A stretch of DNA of 64,000 nucleotides from Phlebotomus papatasi (lineage: Eukaryota > Arthropoda > Insecta > Diptera > Psychodidae). The notes beneath the pieces are model-generated. The model was not told where the DNA came from, made no database searches, and worked only from the letters and a program-made list of their open reading frames with translations. A program made the position numbers and the translations under genes. Positions 11,642 through 24,900 of the stretch are shown one piece after another (within the stretch, counting starts at the first letter, position 1; each line of letters begins with the position of its first letter). The stretch is taken from NCBI RefSeq assembly GCF_024763615.1, contig NC_077223.1, forward strand, positions 64,790,627 to 64,854,626, written 5' to 3'.

Positions 11642-13825
11642 CAAGAGATAAAAAAAAGCAGTGCCTTCCTGTAAATAACAGTTGAGAGAGAGAGAGATAG
11701 ATACCAAGTGAAAGTGACTTTATATACCAATAAATATAAAATTATATTTAATTTTAAGGACCTTAGATAGAAAAGAACTAGTGAATGAATTTATCGTTGG
11801 AAGAGTTCATTGATCTTAAAATATATGTTTTGTCACTCTGTTGTTCGTATTAATTACAAAAAAAATTTATTGTGGAAAAATCTAACGATAATTTAATAAG
11901 TAAAAGAACTCAATAAACATTTCATGAATGATGAATGAGAGAGTGATTGAATTCAGTTAAAAATGTAGTATTTTTTTAAAATAAAATCCATTTTATGCGA
12001 TTTTAATTAAAATCTTATGTGTTTTATTGTTTTCCTCCTTGATTTTGAGGTGTAATTAAACTATTTTTAAACAGGTAATGTATCATTTAAGAACTTGTCC
12101 CAAAAAACGTGAAACTTAGGTGATAACCTTTTCGGAAGACATCTCTCTACCTGTTCATAATCCGTGAAAAGCATTCCATCTTTTGAGCTTTTCAGAAGAT
12201 TTTAAACACATTCAATTTTTAGTGCAAAAAACGCCAGTTTTCCGGTTTTTTGAAGAGCTCGAATTAGTGGTTTTGATGCTGTGCACTTAAAATTAGTTGA
12301 ACATTGTTTTCTCAATAAAATAATTTTAAAAGAAGGCTTAAATTCAAAAAGATTTATGCGTACGGGATCGAACGTTCTGCGGTTTCTTTCATTTCGTCAT
12401 ATTTTATGTTTACCGGTTTAAAATCGCTTTAAAATGCTTGATAGATCACTCCAAAATTAAGAGGCTTTATTTAGTGTCAAGGACGTAGCTAGGATTTTAG
12501 AAAGAGGTGTGACTATATTTGACGATTATCTCCAAAAGAAACTGTTTTTCGATCGCAAAAAAGAGCTCGAAAATATGCTCAATTTTGATTAATTTGAACT
12601 TATTTAAAAATCAATAAAATTCTTAATAGAACCTTTAGGAAAAACTAAATTCACTTATGAATTCTTTTTAAGGGAAACATTTTTTTTAATTAGATTTTCT
12701 CGCCGATTTTGAAGGATTTAGCCAAAGGGGTACAAAAACGTTCTGGGATCTGAGTAACTTTTTATTAGAGGAAATTCCATTTGAAGCTTTCGAGTATAAT
12801 GTCCCAAAACCATATTCTCAGATCATAAAGCTTTCAGACTCTATCGACATAAAACTTATTTTAATCCAATTTTGATGATTTTAAGTGGTTTAAATAGCGC
12901 AAACACAGTCTTCAAATAGTTTTTAAAAAGCCAAGAATATTAGCTTTTCATTTTGTTTTAAGGAATTCCGATCAAAATCATCTTCAGTTCCTTTTTGAAA
13001 CTTTCTTAGGAAGATTTCAACAAGCTTTTTAATTAAAATTCACCATAAAACGTCTTTTATGATGTCAAATTATTTGCAAAGACGAAAATACCTTCAACAG
13101 AAAAAATCTCCAAAATGTCTAAAACATTTTTTTGGGCGGAAATTCCGATGAAGGATAGAAATATTCCTTTTTTATGTGTTTAAAATTAAAAATTTAATTT
13201 AAATTCAATTTTAGACAGATTTTATAAACTGAAAACTTGTTAAGAAGAGTTTTATTTGAAGAAAATGCTGAGAATTTCATCAAAATTGGAATAGAAAATG
13301 CTCTTTACGCCCCCAAAAGCTTCTTCCAAGACAATATTGTTCAGCTACCATTTAAAAAATCGATCAAAAATGTCCTCAACAAAATTCTCTTACTCAAAAG
13401 CCTATTTTGAATATTTTAAAAATTAGATTTTCCACAAATTTTTCGATATATTTCATTAATTCTCTTATCGATTTTTATTAAAAATTAAACAAGAAATTAA
13501 ATGATTTTGAACCTTTTGGAAAGCTCACAAAATCCAACAAAAGGCATATTAAAACAGTGAAAGAACCTTGGGTTAAAATGTCCTTAGTACTAAACCTACA
13601 GATCATTTTTGGTCGTTTTTGGGTCAAATGACAAATCGCGGTAGGGTAGGATACTCAACAAATTTGTCTTGGAGAAGAGCAAAAAATTAAAATTTAATTT
13701 TTGAAAAATATATTATATGGATATTTTAAGAAATTCATAAAGTTTGATAGTGACATTGTACCGTTTAACTATTTGTTAATTTTAAACCGGTCAATTTGAC
13801 CGGGTCTTGGTAGGTTTAGTGTTAA

Positions 13826-14043
13826 GGTGGGCTAATATAGGCTTCAGACCTATGGCTTAGCCATATGGCTTAACTTCTCTAATATCTTATCAGTCAAGAT
13901 TTTTGGAAAGTTTTAACTTAGGGTTGAATTATTAAAGGCAAATGACCTATTACATTTTGAAAACTCAATAAAATCGGTTGCTGTTTAAGGTTTTGAGACC
14001 CTCGAGAACTAAACTAAACCTGTCTAGTGTGAATACGGTCTAA
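13826..14043. repeat. Degenerate MITE, family M8, copy 2
   Basis: Carries ggcttcagacctatggcttagccatatggctta, matching the end motif seen at 53701-53893 and 7010-7240. The far end is diverged (gtgtgaatacggtctaag). Confidence 0.4.
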
Positions 14044-14489
14044 GTCTCAAAGTTCTGGGTTTATTTTTGATTTTATAATACTTTTTTTCTTAATTTTTTG
14101 AATATCTTGCAGGAGAGACAACTGCATATTCCTGCCTCTCTCTCGCTATAGGACATTGTTTAGTGTTTAATTAAAATCTAATACTAGATTCAAACTTTAA
14201 AACCTGCAATATTAAAATGACCGTATGGACAAAATTAAGTGTCTTATGAGCTAAAAACATGTATAAAATAAGATATATTCAGGGGGTCCTCTCGGGGTAA
14301 GAGCCCTGTAAGCATTGCTTCTTTACTACCCCCTATATCCACTACTAGGTCCTAGACAGAGCTTAAGGGAAAAAGGTGGGTCCTCGAAGAGGTTTACACC
14401 GTTTACACACTTTCTTTAACGTAATGATAATCTGTAATTCTGTTAACGAAAGGGCTAATACCGCTATATTTAACACAAATTGTCATGGT

Positions 14490-14627
14490 GTCTACACACT
14501 AGCAGTAATTATCGTCAAAAATTACCTTTTTTTAAAAAAAAAATTCTAACGTTTCTGCCCGGAAGATTAGAGAAAATTTTCTTTAAAAAGGCATTTTTTA
14601 AAGAAATTGCTCCCAGTGTTTAGAGGC
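14490..14627. repeat. Possible small MITE
   Basis: Ends gtctacacactagcagtaatt and aattgctcccagtgtttagag form an imperfect inverted repeat of about 20 bp enclosing about 100 bp of AT-rich sequence. No second copy was seen. Confidence 0.3.
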
Positions 14628-15550
14628 CTTTACTGATATAAGAGGAAAAATTTAAGAGCAATAATTTGAAACTTATTACTATTACGTATTTTATCGAATT
14701 TGAAAAAGAGAAAAACAGTTTAAACATCCTTATAGAATAATAATTTATAGCGCAAAATACCGGCCACACAAAGATCCGAAATTAATATTTTTTAACAGAG
14801 AAAAATCGAATTATAAAAATATATTGCTTTTTATTGGATTTGGGTTTAAATAAATACACTTCTTAAATACGTACACTACTACAGCTATGCTTTTCTCAGA
14901 TTTTGCGTCACAATTCCGCGTATTTAGAAGAACATTCAATGGTAAGTACAGTTTATAAGTTGCTAAATTTCTTATGAAGTCACATTACTCATCTTTATTG
15001 ACTTTAATCTTCCGTAATAACATGGATAATAGATGAGTTCTTCAACATCAAGACCATGAAAGTATATTCATTATCAAAACAATGTTTTCATCATTTTACG
15101 TCTTCCTAAATTAGCATTCCTTTTGCAAATTAGTTTGCCAAACTTATCTATTTCTTATAAGAAATCTGTTACTTTACAAATTCTGGCGGAAATCTCTCCT
15201 GAACCGAGTTCAGCACATGTAGTAAAAGATGGCAGTATGTCTGCTGAAGTTTTACTATCATTCGCCGTAAGAGGCGCTGGGAGTTTTCCAATCTGTCACT
15301 CCCATAAAGTTAATCGCCAGAAAAACAAGAAAGTTTTTCATGAATATCTCGCCATAAAATCCATCGGAAAATGTTTTGATTGTTACTTTATACTAAATAG
15401 GTGTTTCGGTTGCGTGTGCAGTTGTTATCTGGCGGTTTTATCGCGTGAATTTCATTTTATTTCACCGTACAATTTCGACCTATATATCTTACGTGTAATC
15501 GGAAGGGAGTGTTTTATTTTACTTGGATTTAGTAACCGAATTTCGTCAGG

Positions 15551-15988
15551 ATGCACCTAAATGCCGATATTTCAAGTGCTCTTCAGCAGATTGAAGCAAT
15601 CAAGAAGGTGGTGGACGAGTCTGATGACCCAAAACTGCAGCAAGCCACGAGTGATGAACTCAAACTCATCTTGGACATTCTGACGGATCCTGTCTTCCGG
15701 AACATTGTCCAAGTGCAGGATTCCCTGGCAGAGCTCAATACACAAATCGCCAAGCATCCCTCCATTCTTGCTGGAGATTTTGACATTACTGCATCTGGAG
15801 ATCTTGTTCTCACTGTTCCAGCCACTCCTGAGTTGTATGCTGAGTATCCGGATGAGCAACGGGTTCCTAGTGCTCAGCTATCTCCTCGTGATTCTGTTAG
15901 TCCGTCCACTGTCGCCCACAACTTCAACAGCCTTTCTGGACCCATCGGAAGTGTTTCCGATCAGATTCTCTCAATGGAATCGCATCAG
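15551..15988 (+). CDS. Patj: Patj exon 1: start codon and L27 domain
   Basis: Starts MHLNADISSALQQIEAIKK, the conserved Patj N-terminus, so the ATG at 15551 is well supported. The helical L27 segment runs to about DSLAELNTQI. Then comes a Ser/Pro-rich linker. The exon ends ...SMESHQ in phase 0 before gtgatt. The frame continues 13 codons past the donor to a stop at 16025-16027, so intron retention would give a 158-residue L27-only product. The next coding exon is 5.5 kb away. Confidence 0.93.
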
Positions 15989-18900
15989 GTGATTACCCAT
16001 CTACGTCGCTTAAGCTTCTCCGGATGAGTGATCTTTTAACTGTAGGGGGGAATACTAATTGATCTCACAGTGAGAGTCAATGGCTTTCACCTGCAATGGG
16101 TTTCCAACTCTTCTTAAAAATTACTAATTACTTTTTATCGAGGGAAGGAAAGAGAAATGTTGGTGACTCCTCCTGACGCGCCGGCTACCAAGCCCGGTGG
16201 GTGAATTTCCCTATTTCCCTTTTGAAATCCTGTGATATCACTTTCCCATGGGAAATAAGAGAAATCGGGCTAATGTTTGTTAATTTAATCAACGACCACT
16301 CCAAGTATCAGAAGGACAGCGACATGGAGGGTACCCAGCATATCCAGATAGCAAAATCTAGCGAAGGGGGGATTGGCAAATAGTTCATGTGTCTCACTGA
16401 AAATACAGCAACGAACGGTACAAACGTTCAACCTCACTATCAATTGGATTTACAGGTCACCAGGTCGTAAGAGTAATTGGATATCCCGGGAAGCTTTTCA
16501 GCGACCGCAGAATATATTGATTAATCACTGAACAGAAAGGATGAACACGCGTGAAATCCAGAGGGAGGTTGTGATTGAAAGGGGGAATGGGTGGCAGGTT
16601 GATATCTCGTTCCAGATTTTCTTTAAAACAAGAAAAATATCTTAAAGAAGTTTGGAAAAATATAGGTCAACTTTGCAATTCTAAAATGCAAAATATAACC
16701 AAATTTGCAAGGTTGCATATGAGTGGATTTCATATGATGTAAATGTATATACAGTCGAGTGTGCTAATCCGGGCGCTTCGCTATGTGGATCGTTATGACT
16801 ACGCTAACTAGATAAAATCCACTTAAAATAATATTTTGATTTTTATATCTGTAATATAGTCACTACAGTAACGTAATACAACTATTCAAGTTTGAGAAAA
16901 AGCAAAAATAATATTTTTATCCATTAAAATAAGTGAGTGTAATAGACTCATTTCAATCTTGTGCCAACTGGGTTCTTCACTAAAAATTTTCTAGCAGTAA
17001 TATTTTCGCTAATGACAGCTGGTTGATTGAAAACATTTATTGTTTTTTCCTTGTGAAAAAAGTATTTTAAACCCAAAGGTTTAATTAAAAGTGAATTAGC
17101 GAAAAGGCGACCCAGTTAGTGCATGTTGACTTATTTCAGTATTATCCTTATTTTTTAAATTCTCCTTAATATTTTTGATATTTTTTTTTTTATATTATCT
17201 TTCTGAATGAAACAGTGAATAATTCTATGGATTTAGAAGAAGTAAAAAAGAATTTCATCAGTCCAAAAACAAGCGTGTAAGAAGCACTCTTCGGAAAATG
17301 ATCCAGTTACCCCACCTTACTAAATAGAAATATTGTTAATTTGAAAATATTTTGTAAATTTTTAAGCTTTCGATTTCAAACTCATATAAGAGCGTTGTTT
17401 ACAAAAGTAAAATTGTTTTTTTACATTTTACATTAATTAAAAAAAATGTATCCATTTTATTTGGTGTGATAAAGAAAGGGGAGTTGGTGCAAGACACAGT
17501 ATGTGGGATTAATATTGGTAATGGGAGACGAAGAGACACATGTAACCACTAATTTCAACCAAGTCAAAGCAAATATTTTATGGATAAAAAATCGAACATC
17601 AATTACTGGCTTTATGGACTTCATATGACATGAAAATAAACAACAACCTTCAGAACACATTACATAATACAGAAATTGCCTTGAGAATTTATCTTTAATA
17701 ATAATAATAATAATAATAATTTATTTATTCACAAAAATAGGGTCAACCCTTTTACAATTGTGAAAGAAAAAAAAGAAAAAAAAATGAGATAAAGAAATTA
17801 TTAAAAAGAGAAGAAGTTAATAAATTCAGAAGTTTAAATTTAAGTACAAATAAAAAGATAAAAAAAAGTAAAGAAAAAAAGTAAAGAAAAATTCCCAAGC
17901 TTCTCAGGCTTCAACTTGAAAAAAATTTCGAATGGCAGCTGCAGAAGAGCGCTTGTCATTCGGGACACTATTAAAAAAAGTGACGCCCTTAACGAACAGA
18001 GTCCTGTAAAGACATTCACCGTTCACTTTAGGCACCAACATATCTGTTTTAAATGCTATCTAATGCAACCGGGTAGGGATCCCTCATCAAAAACTATAGA
18101 AAGTGAAAAATTGCCTCCGGACCACCATTAATAGCAACCGATTCTCAGGACTTTATGAGCTCAGAAACAGATATTCTGATAGACTTAAGCGTCCGTGGTG
18201 TAACACATAAGATTAATATTAAGAAAAGACAGAAAGAGAGGCGTACAGTATGCCAAATTTTAAATGGAAAAATGCGTATCAGTAAAATATTACTGTTCAT
18301 ATTAATTGTTTTCTCAACCATCTAAACCTAAAGGGCAATTCGAGAAATTTTCCATGCATACCAACTCTCTTTCGGACAGTTTTCGAGTAGTTTCCATGTC
18401 TGCCAACTTCATGCGTCAATGTTCGCAGTTGTCAATTGCGAGTGGGAGGCAATCTCAAACATTTACAGTAGAGTCTCTCAAATGTGAATTTCTGATATTG
18501 GACCAATGGTTGAGTTCCAGAATGTCTATATGTCATTTATACCTTTCAAGCTCCCAAGCGTTCGAATTCAGAAGACTCTTATTATTTTTATCGTTCTAAT
18601 ACAGAAAAAAATAATATTAATCTTATATGTGCCACCACGATCAGGTATTATAGGGTATCATAGAAAAGTTCATTAGCAAAAAAATGTCTTGCATTTAATA
18701 AAGGGTGGCAAAGCTTCCCAGGCTTTGCGAATTTCTCAAATTCGAGACATGCTATACCTAAAAAAAAACTTTTGCATCATTTACCATTTATCGTTTCTTA
18801 TCCGTTTTGAACCGATTCATGAATCACTCAAAAGATCCCCCAAAATAGTTTTAAGAGTAACAGGAGTGATTTTTGAACAAAAATCACTTATCTGTTTATA

Positions 18901-21900
18901 ATCGGTTCATTACCGCTTCACAACCAAATTATGAACTGATTTATAAATCACTCAAAATATTGCCCAAAATACACCGGAATAGAGAAGAGCCTACATGTTT
19001 GAGACACGGGTGGTTTGAGACGCGGTAGATTATACTTTGATTATTTAAATAAACGTAACAAAAACATTACAGAGTTAAAGTCTACTAGTTAATATACTAA
19101 GCGCTTTACAAAATTTCAAGATAATTTTCTGAGTTTTGGAAGAATTTCCTTAAAGTCGAAACATAAAAAAGTGTTTCGAAAATGCCGGCTGATCCCTAAT
19201 ACAATTAAATTTCGGATAAAATTAGTTATCGCTTATAAATCGGATTATTACCGTTTCACAATACCTATGGTCTAAAGCCCGTAGGGGCACTTAACGATCT
19301 TCTAAAGACTATCTTTAAGAGCTACAATAATTAGAAAAAAAACGCTTAAAAAAACAAGGATATAAAGTCTCCCGGAGTGCAAAATCGCAAAAAAAAACTT
19401 CTCACTATACTATTGACAATGCTTCAAGAATAAAATTTTGTGAGGGCTCCACTAGTGAAATATCGCGTCCACAAGTGCACAATCTCCTCAAATAAATTTA
19501 CACTTATGGACACCCATAATTTAATATTTTTATACCAAAATATCCACAAAATCAAATAATAAAAGGAAAACCAGTACCTAATGAAAGCAATGAAAGAGTA
19601 TCAGAAGCATTACATTACATTCGATAAAATATATGAAATTTTAGCATTAAAATTTGCAAGTACATTAGCAAATATTGGATGATTGCATAAGTTCGTGGGA
19701 CTGCCTAAGATAAATCTCAACTGATATTTTCTTTTAGAAATATAATTTGTATAATTACGGATATAGTCTCCATATTAATCTTAACACTTGTCCTCAAAAG
19801 ATATAACCTTATCAATCTAATTTTTTAAGAAAGAACCTGTTTTTTTTTCTTGAAGAAAGTTCGCAAGGTCGGTTTAAACAGCTTCCAAGGAGTGGTTTTT
19901 TAGGGCATCAAACTATTATGTAGAGATTGAAGAAAATGATAATCTGAAGGGCCAATTTCTGAAGAATATTCTTGGTTCCGAAAAATTTCCTATTGTAACT
20001 CCTGTAATTTTGGCAGCATCTGCTATTCCATGCATGATTTAGTGTTGTTATTTTGGAAAATTATGCCCTTTCTTTTGGCCGAAATTGGAAGTTTCTATTA
20101 CATAGGCCTATTGAATTTAATGAAATAGTCACGCACGATGCTTATATCGACCACTCAGAATATAATACGACTAACTCGCGAATGGCCAACTTTACAGGAG
20201 AGTGATTTAAAGCTGAGATTTTACATGCTGATCATAGGATTTTTAAGTATCGGAACCGATATAACTTTGGGAATAATTAACTTTTCGGTATAATATTCAC
20301 AGGGAAGGTAGAGGGTGTCACGGAGTACCCGAAAAGCGAAAAAAACGAATTTTGCAAAAAATCGAGTTAGTCGCATTATATTCTGAGTGGTCGATATATT
20401 GTGATTGTTTCATCGCGTTGGAGTAGCTCAAAGTGATTAATTTCCCTGAAATCTTTTCAAATTTACACCAACTCTTTCAATAATTACAAATCTGCTTTTA
20501 CAGCAAGTTTAGCTGTTTTTCCGTGGACCTTTTCCACTGTATGTTGTTGTATTAGATCCATTTCTCATCGCCTATCACCAATCGATTCAGAAAAGTTTCT
20601 TCATCGCAACATATCAGGAGAGAAATGGCTACATTCCCTACAATCATACGGTTCCCCTTATTCCTTTCAGTCAAAAATTGTGACACTCATCTATTGATCT
20701 TTTAAACGTATCAAAGCTTTACGAAAACGCGAAATAAAATCGAATTATTATTGTCCAATATCTTAACAATCTGTTCAATTGTTGAAAAGATTAATTTTCC
20801 TACACTTCAGAAAAAATTGAGAGATTGCTCAAACAAAAATTTTATTTACTCATTTTTCTTAAAACGTAGTTTTCTCTACAAAGTTTTAGTAATTAAATTA
20901 GAAGAGCAACATATAAATTTACCAACTTCCAGTAAGATTCTTATGACCAACTACTTCTATCGAAATCATAAAGAAAGTAAAGTATTCCTTTGAATGAAAA
21001 AAAAACACTTTAAAACAAACTAGGAAAAAACTGAATTGATATTCGCAAACGTGAGTTGTGAATCATTCAGAGTTCATCTTCTCTAAAAAAGAACGAATCA
21101 TTGAACACTTCAATGCTAAAATGTTTATTTTGTTTACTCTATTTGTGAATGAATGTAGCATATGGTTTTTATAACTAGCGATAATTCTTCTGCTATTTAA
21201 TAAAATTTGTGGTATGGTTAATTGCTTTGTATTAAAGAAAGATGTGTATTCTAATATTTACATGGTCTGTCTCCAGAAGACACACGTCTGTTGAGTTCAG
21301 GCATTTCCTGTAAATGCATTTAAACATTTCACCTTCTATGATTCACCTCTGTCTGTCTTCTTTTGCCAATTCCACGAATTGTTTAATTGGAAATACATTA
21401 GTCAGCGGAGGTTTTGAGAGAGAAAAAAGCCTGCGGTTTAGAAAGAAAAATAGAAATGGGAAATGGTTCAATAGTGCTCTTGAAGAGTTCAAGAGGCCTA
21501 ACGCTGAAATTTAAATTTACAGTTTTCATCTCTGACGAAGAAGAGTCATCAGGGAGATGGAACATTGCCGCGTGGGATGACCAGCGATGAGGAGCGTCCT
21601 CAATCAGCAGTGAGTGAAGCGTCCACGAAGCATACCAACGAGGTGATTCCATCGGAATGGGCACAGATCCAGGCAATTGAGTTGATCAATGACGGAACGG
21701 GTCTAGGATTCGGAATAATCGGAGCCAGGACATCCGGAGTGATTGTTAAGACGATCCTTGCGGGCGGAGTTGCCGACAGGGATCAGCGTCTTCGCAGTGG
21801 AGATCATATTCTACAAATTGGCGATGTAAATCTCCACGATATGGTGTCTGAGCAAGTGGCTTCGGTTCTCAGGCAATCTGGGACTCACGTGCGTCTCGTT

Positions 21901-24900
21901 GTGGCGCGCCCTGTAGATCCCATGACAGCCACACAGGATGTGGAAGGCACAGCAATTGTTCCATCGCGACTCCTTACAGATCCAGCCGAATTGGAGCGAT
22001 ATCTCATTGCCGCTGGTTATCCGGAGATTTTCGGAGATACCTCTACTCCATCCACGCCAACGTCCTCCTCGCAAGCAGGTGGCGAACAGAGATTCAAATA
22101 TGGCGGAGATATCAGTATGCGACCTCGATTGTCGCCTCCACTTGGGGATCTTGAGTTGCCGGAAACTGAGAGGTTTACCGTGGAACTGACCAAGGATAGC
22201 AATGGCTTAGGTATCACAATTGCAGGCTATGTTTGCGAAAAGGAGGAACTGTCTGGAATCTTCGTGAAGAGCGTCTCTCCGGGAAGTGCAGCAGATATCA
22301 GTGGGAAGATTCAGGTGAATGATCGGATCATCGAAGTGGATGGACAGAGTCTCCAAGGCTTCTCCAATCATGAAGCAGTGGATGTGCTCAAGAAAAGTGG
22401 AACTGTCGTGAGTTTGTGTCTCGAACGCTATCTAAGGGGACCAAAGTACGAACAGCTTCAGCAAGCCATTGCTGCCAATGAACTCAAACCCTCAACTCCA
22501 GCCACTCCACCCCATGTGCAATATCCAGGACGTCCTCTGAGTGCTTCATCATCACACTATCGTGATGATCTGGAACGTAGTGAGAAGAAACATTCAATCG
22601 GATCGGTTCCGGATCTTCTGGAGAAGCCTGATATTGTGACAAAGAAGAAGCATTCGATGGATAGCTCAGTGTTAGCAGGGAGGAAGTTGGCACATGCTCG
22701 GGACTCGTTGGAATCTAAAAGTGATCAGTTAAATAAGGATATCCCACAGGAGTCGAGCGTGTCCACATGCGAAGATGTTGGTGAGGATGAAGAAGAACTC
22801 ATTGTGCACCCAAGGAAGATGAGTATCATTGAGACAGCCAATATTGCGACCATCAACAAACACAAATATCACGTTGAACCTGTGCTAACGGAAGAAATCG
22901 AAGCTTCTATCCGCAAAAAGTGGCATGCGATCGTTGGGAATGACGTGATCATCGTTGTGGCACAGATTCGCAAGTTCACTCCTGTGAGTGGTCTGGGAAT
23001 CTCCCTTGAGGGCACCGTTGACGTCGAGGGAGGTCGAGAAGTTCGTCCACATCACTACATCAGGTGAGTTCTTTACTTCTTTTTATAGAATTTCCCACTA
23101 ACCAGATATCTTTTGAAGATCCATTCTTCCGGAAGGACCTGTGGGTCAAAATGGTTTACTCCAGTCAGCAGACGAACTCCTAGAGGTGAATGGTCAGAGG
23201 CTCTTAGGCATGAATCACTTGGAAGTTGTATCAATTCTTAAGGAATTGCCACAGGATGTCAGAATGGTGTGCGCCAGGGATAAGAATCAAATGGTGCCAT
23301 TTACAGAGGAAAATATTTGCAATGCTCTCGGATTGGGGTTCCAGAGTTCGCCCAATTTGGAGAATCTAACTCCAGCATCGGAGCGTTTGGTAAAGGCTAA
23401 ATCCGATGGAAGCCTTGCTACATCGGCATCCAGTCAGACGGAGGAGAATTTCATCAAGATCAAATCCAGGTAAGATGAAGATAAATATGTGACTCTTGTT
23501 AAATTTTTCTAAAGCATTTGACAGCATTCCTTCTAATGTCATACGTGTAAGCATCTACAACTTCTTTAAATTTTCTTTGTTGACTGTATTCTTGAATCGT
23601 TCTCAGAGGATTGGAGTTGAAATCAATTTATCGAAGCACGTCCTTTTGAATCTCATGATATGATTCACGATTCACTCCTAAGTCCCCTAATCTTCTTTCT
23701 TTTATATAATAATTATGATTATAATCTTGCGATAACCTTCAATTCCATTCTCACTTAGACAGACTACACTTACTCTCCAGAGCACCTACATTTTTTCTCG
23801 TAAAAGAGATTTCAAATCAATTAGACACTCATATCACTATATTAGTACTTATATCACTATTATTACTCATATCACTTACTTACACTCTAGCGATATAACG
23901 CCCTCATGCGTTCTGAGATAGCCATAATAGTACCACACAGTGTTATACCCTAGACACTCTTACAACTTAAGCCGAGAGACGACTTAGTGGAAAATGATGG
24001 AAATGAAGTCTAACCATTATTTTAAATATAATTAGGCTAAACCGTCTCTCGGCTAATCCTCAGGTCTGTTAAGGTCCTTATTGTTGGTACCGTAAGTGCC
24101 GTCGTCTTAGAAGAGTCTTCGTCAGGTCGGGCTTTCTCCCTTCAACTCCTCTAGCTTCTACAATCCTACTGTAGCACGATTTTAAAAATAAAATCATAAT
24201 ACGAAACAACTTGTTAATACAGTGGGAAGCTTAGTCAAAAAAGAAGTAGACTTCTGCTGTTATCCTATCTTTTTTGTATCAATTATCGCACCTGTAAAAA
24301 GTTCTTCAGTGCGGTGCCAGTTAAAATCCCGAATGCCAAAATCCGGAATATGCCAAAATACTTCCAATTTATCATCTGAGAACAGAAAATTGTAATGGTT
24401 AGTCGGTTGAGTTTGATTGAGATTTTAAATTGAAAGAAATGTTAGACAATCGCTTTTTTCAAAGTTACAAAACCATAACCATTCATTCATTCATTTTCAA
24501 CCGCTTATCCCTATTGGGGTCGCGGGCCCATGACATCCAAATTAGCAGCCCACGCTTGTCGATCCTCCGCCACTTCAGGAAGATGTTCGGGTTCGATCCC
24601 GAGGCGTTCCAAGGCAAGATTCTGAATTTGATTCAGCCACCTTGTCCTAGGTCTACCTCGAGGCCGAGGTCTCCTCACAATGGCTTGCATAGCTTTTCTG
24701 GGGAATCAAAACCATAACCGCACTTCAAATTATATGAAAGAAAACGTACGAATCATCAGAAAAAGAACTTTTAGTACTTAGTGATAGCTCAATGTTTACG
24801 AATCAGCTCAAAAATCCGGTTTGTCATACTCCTGATTAGATTCTGGATGGTGCTTTCCAGAATGTTAAGCCAAACATCAGGTAACGCAACTTTAAGTTCT

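Larger units (their letters stand above)
11453..15550. other. Mmp1-Patj intergenic region, no gene
   Basis: It contains the Mmp1 3' UTR, the Patj promoter and 5' UTR (not delimitable by eye) and old repeats: an M8-like fragment near 13826-14043 and a possible small MITE at about 14490-14627. A frame open at 15123-15560 overlaps the Patj start in another frame and has no recognisable product. Confidence 0.6.

Noticed and set aside
15123..15560. 145-codon ORF directly before Patj.
   Set aside because: Overlaps the Patj start in a different frame, unrecognised, and probably 5' UTR or promoter sequence.
22017..22217. Minus-strand ORFs within Patj exon 2 (also at 21811-22074 and 22484-22693).
   Set aside because: Shadows of the strongly supported Patj frame.
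24586..24606. gggttcgatcccgag looks like a tRNA B box.
   Set aside because: It lies inside the LINE tail where the minus strand encodes GIEPEH; there is no A box at the right distance and no tRNA fold. The same text at 51601 has the same explanation.
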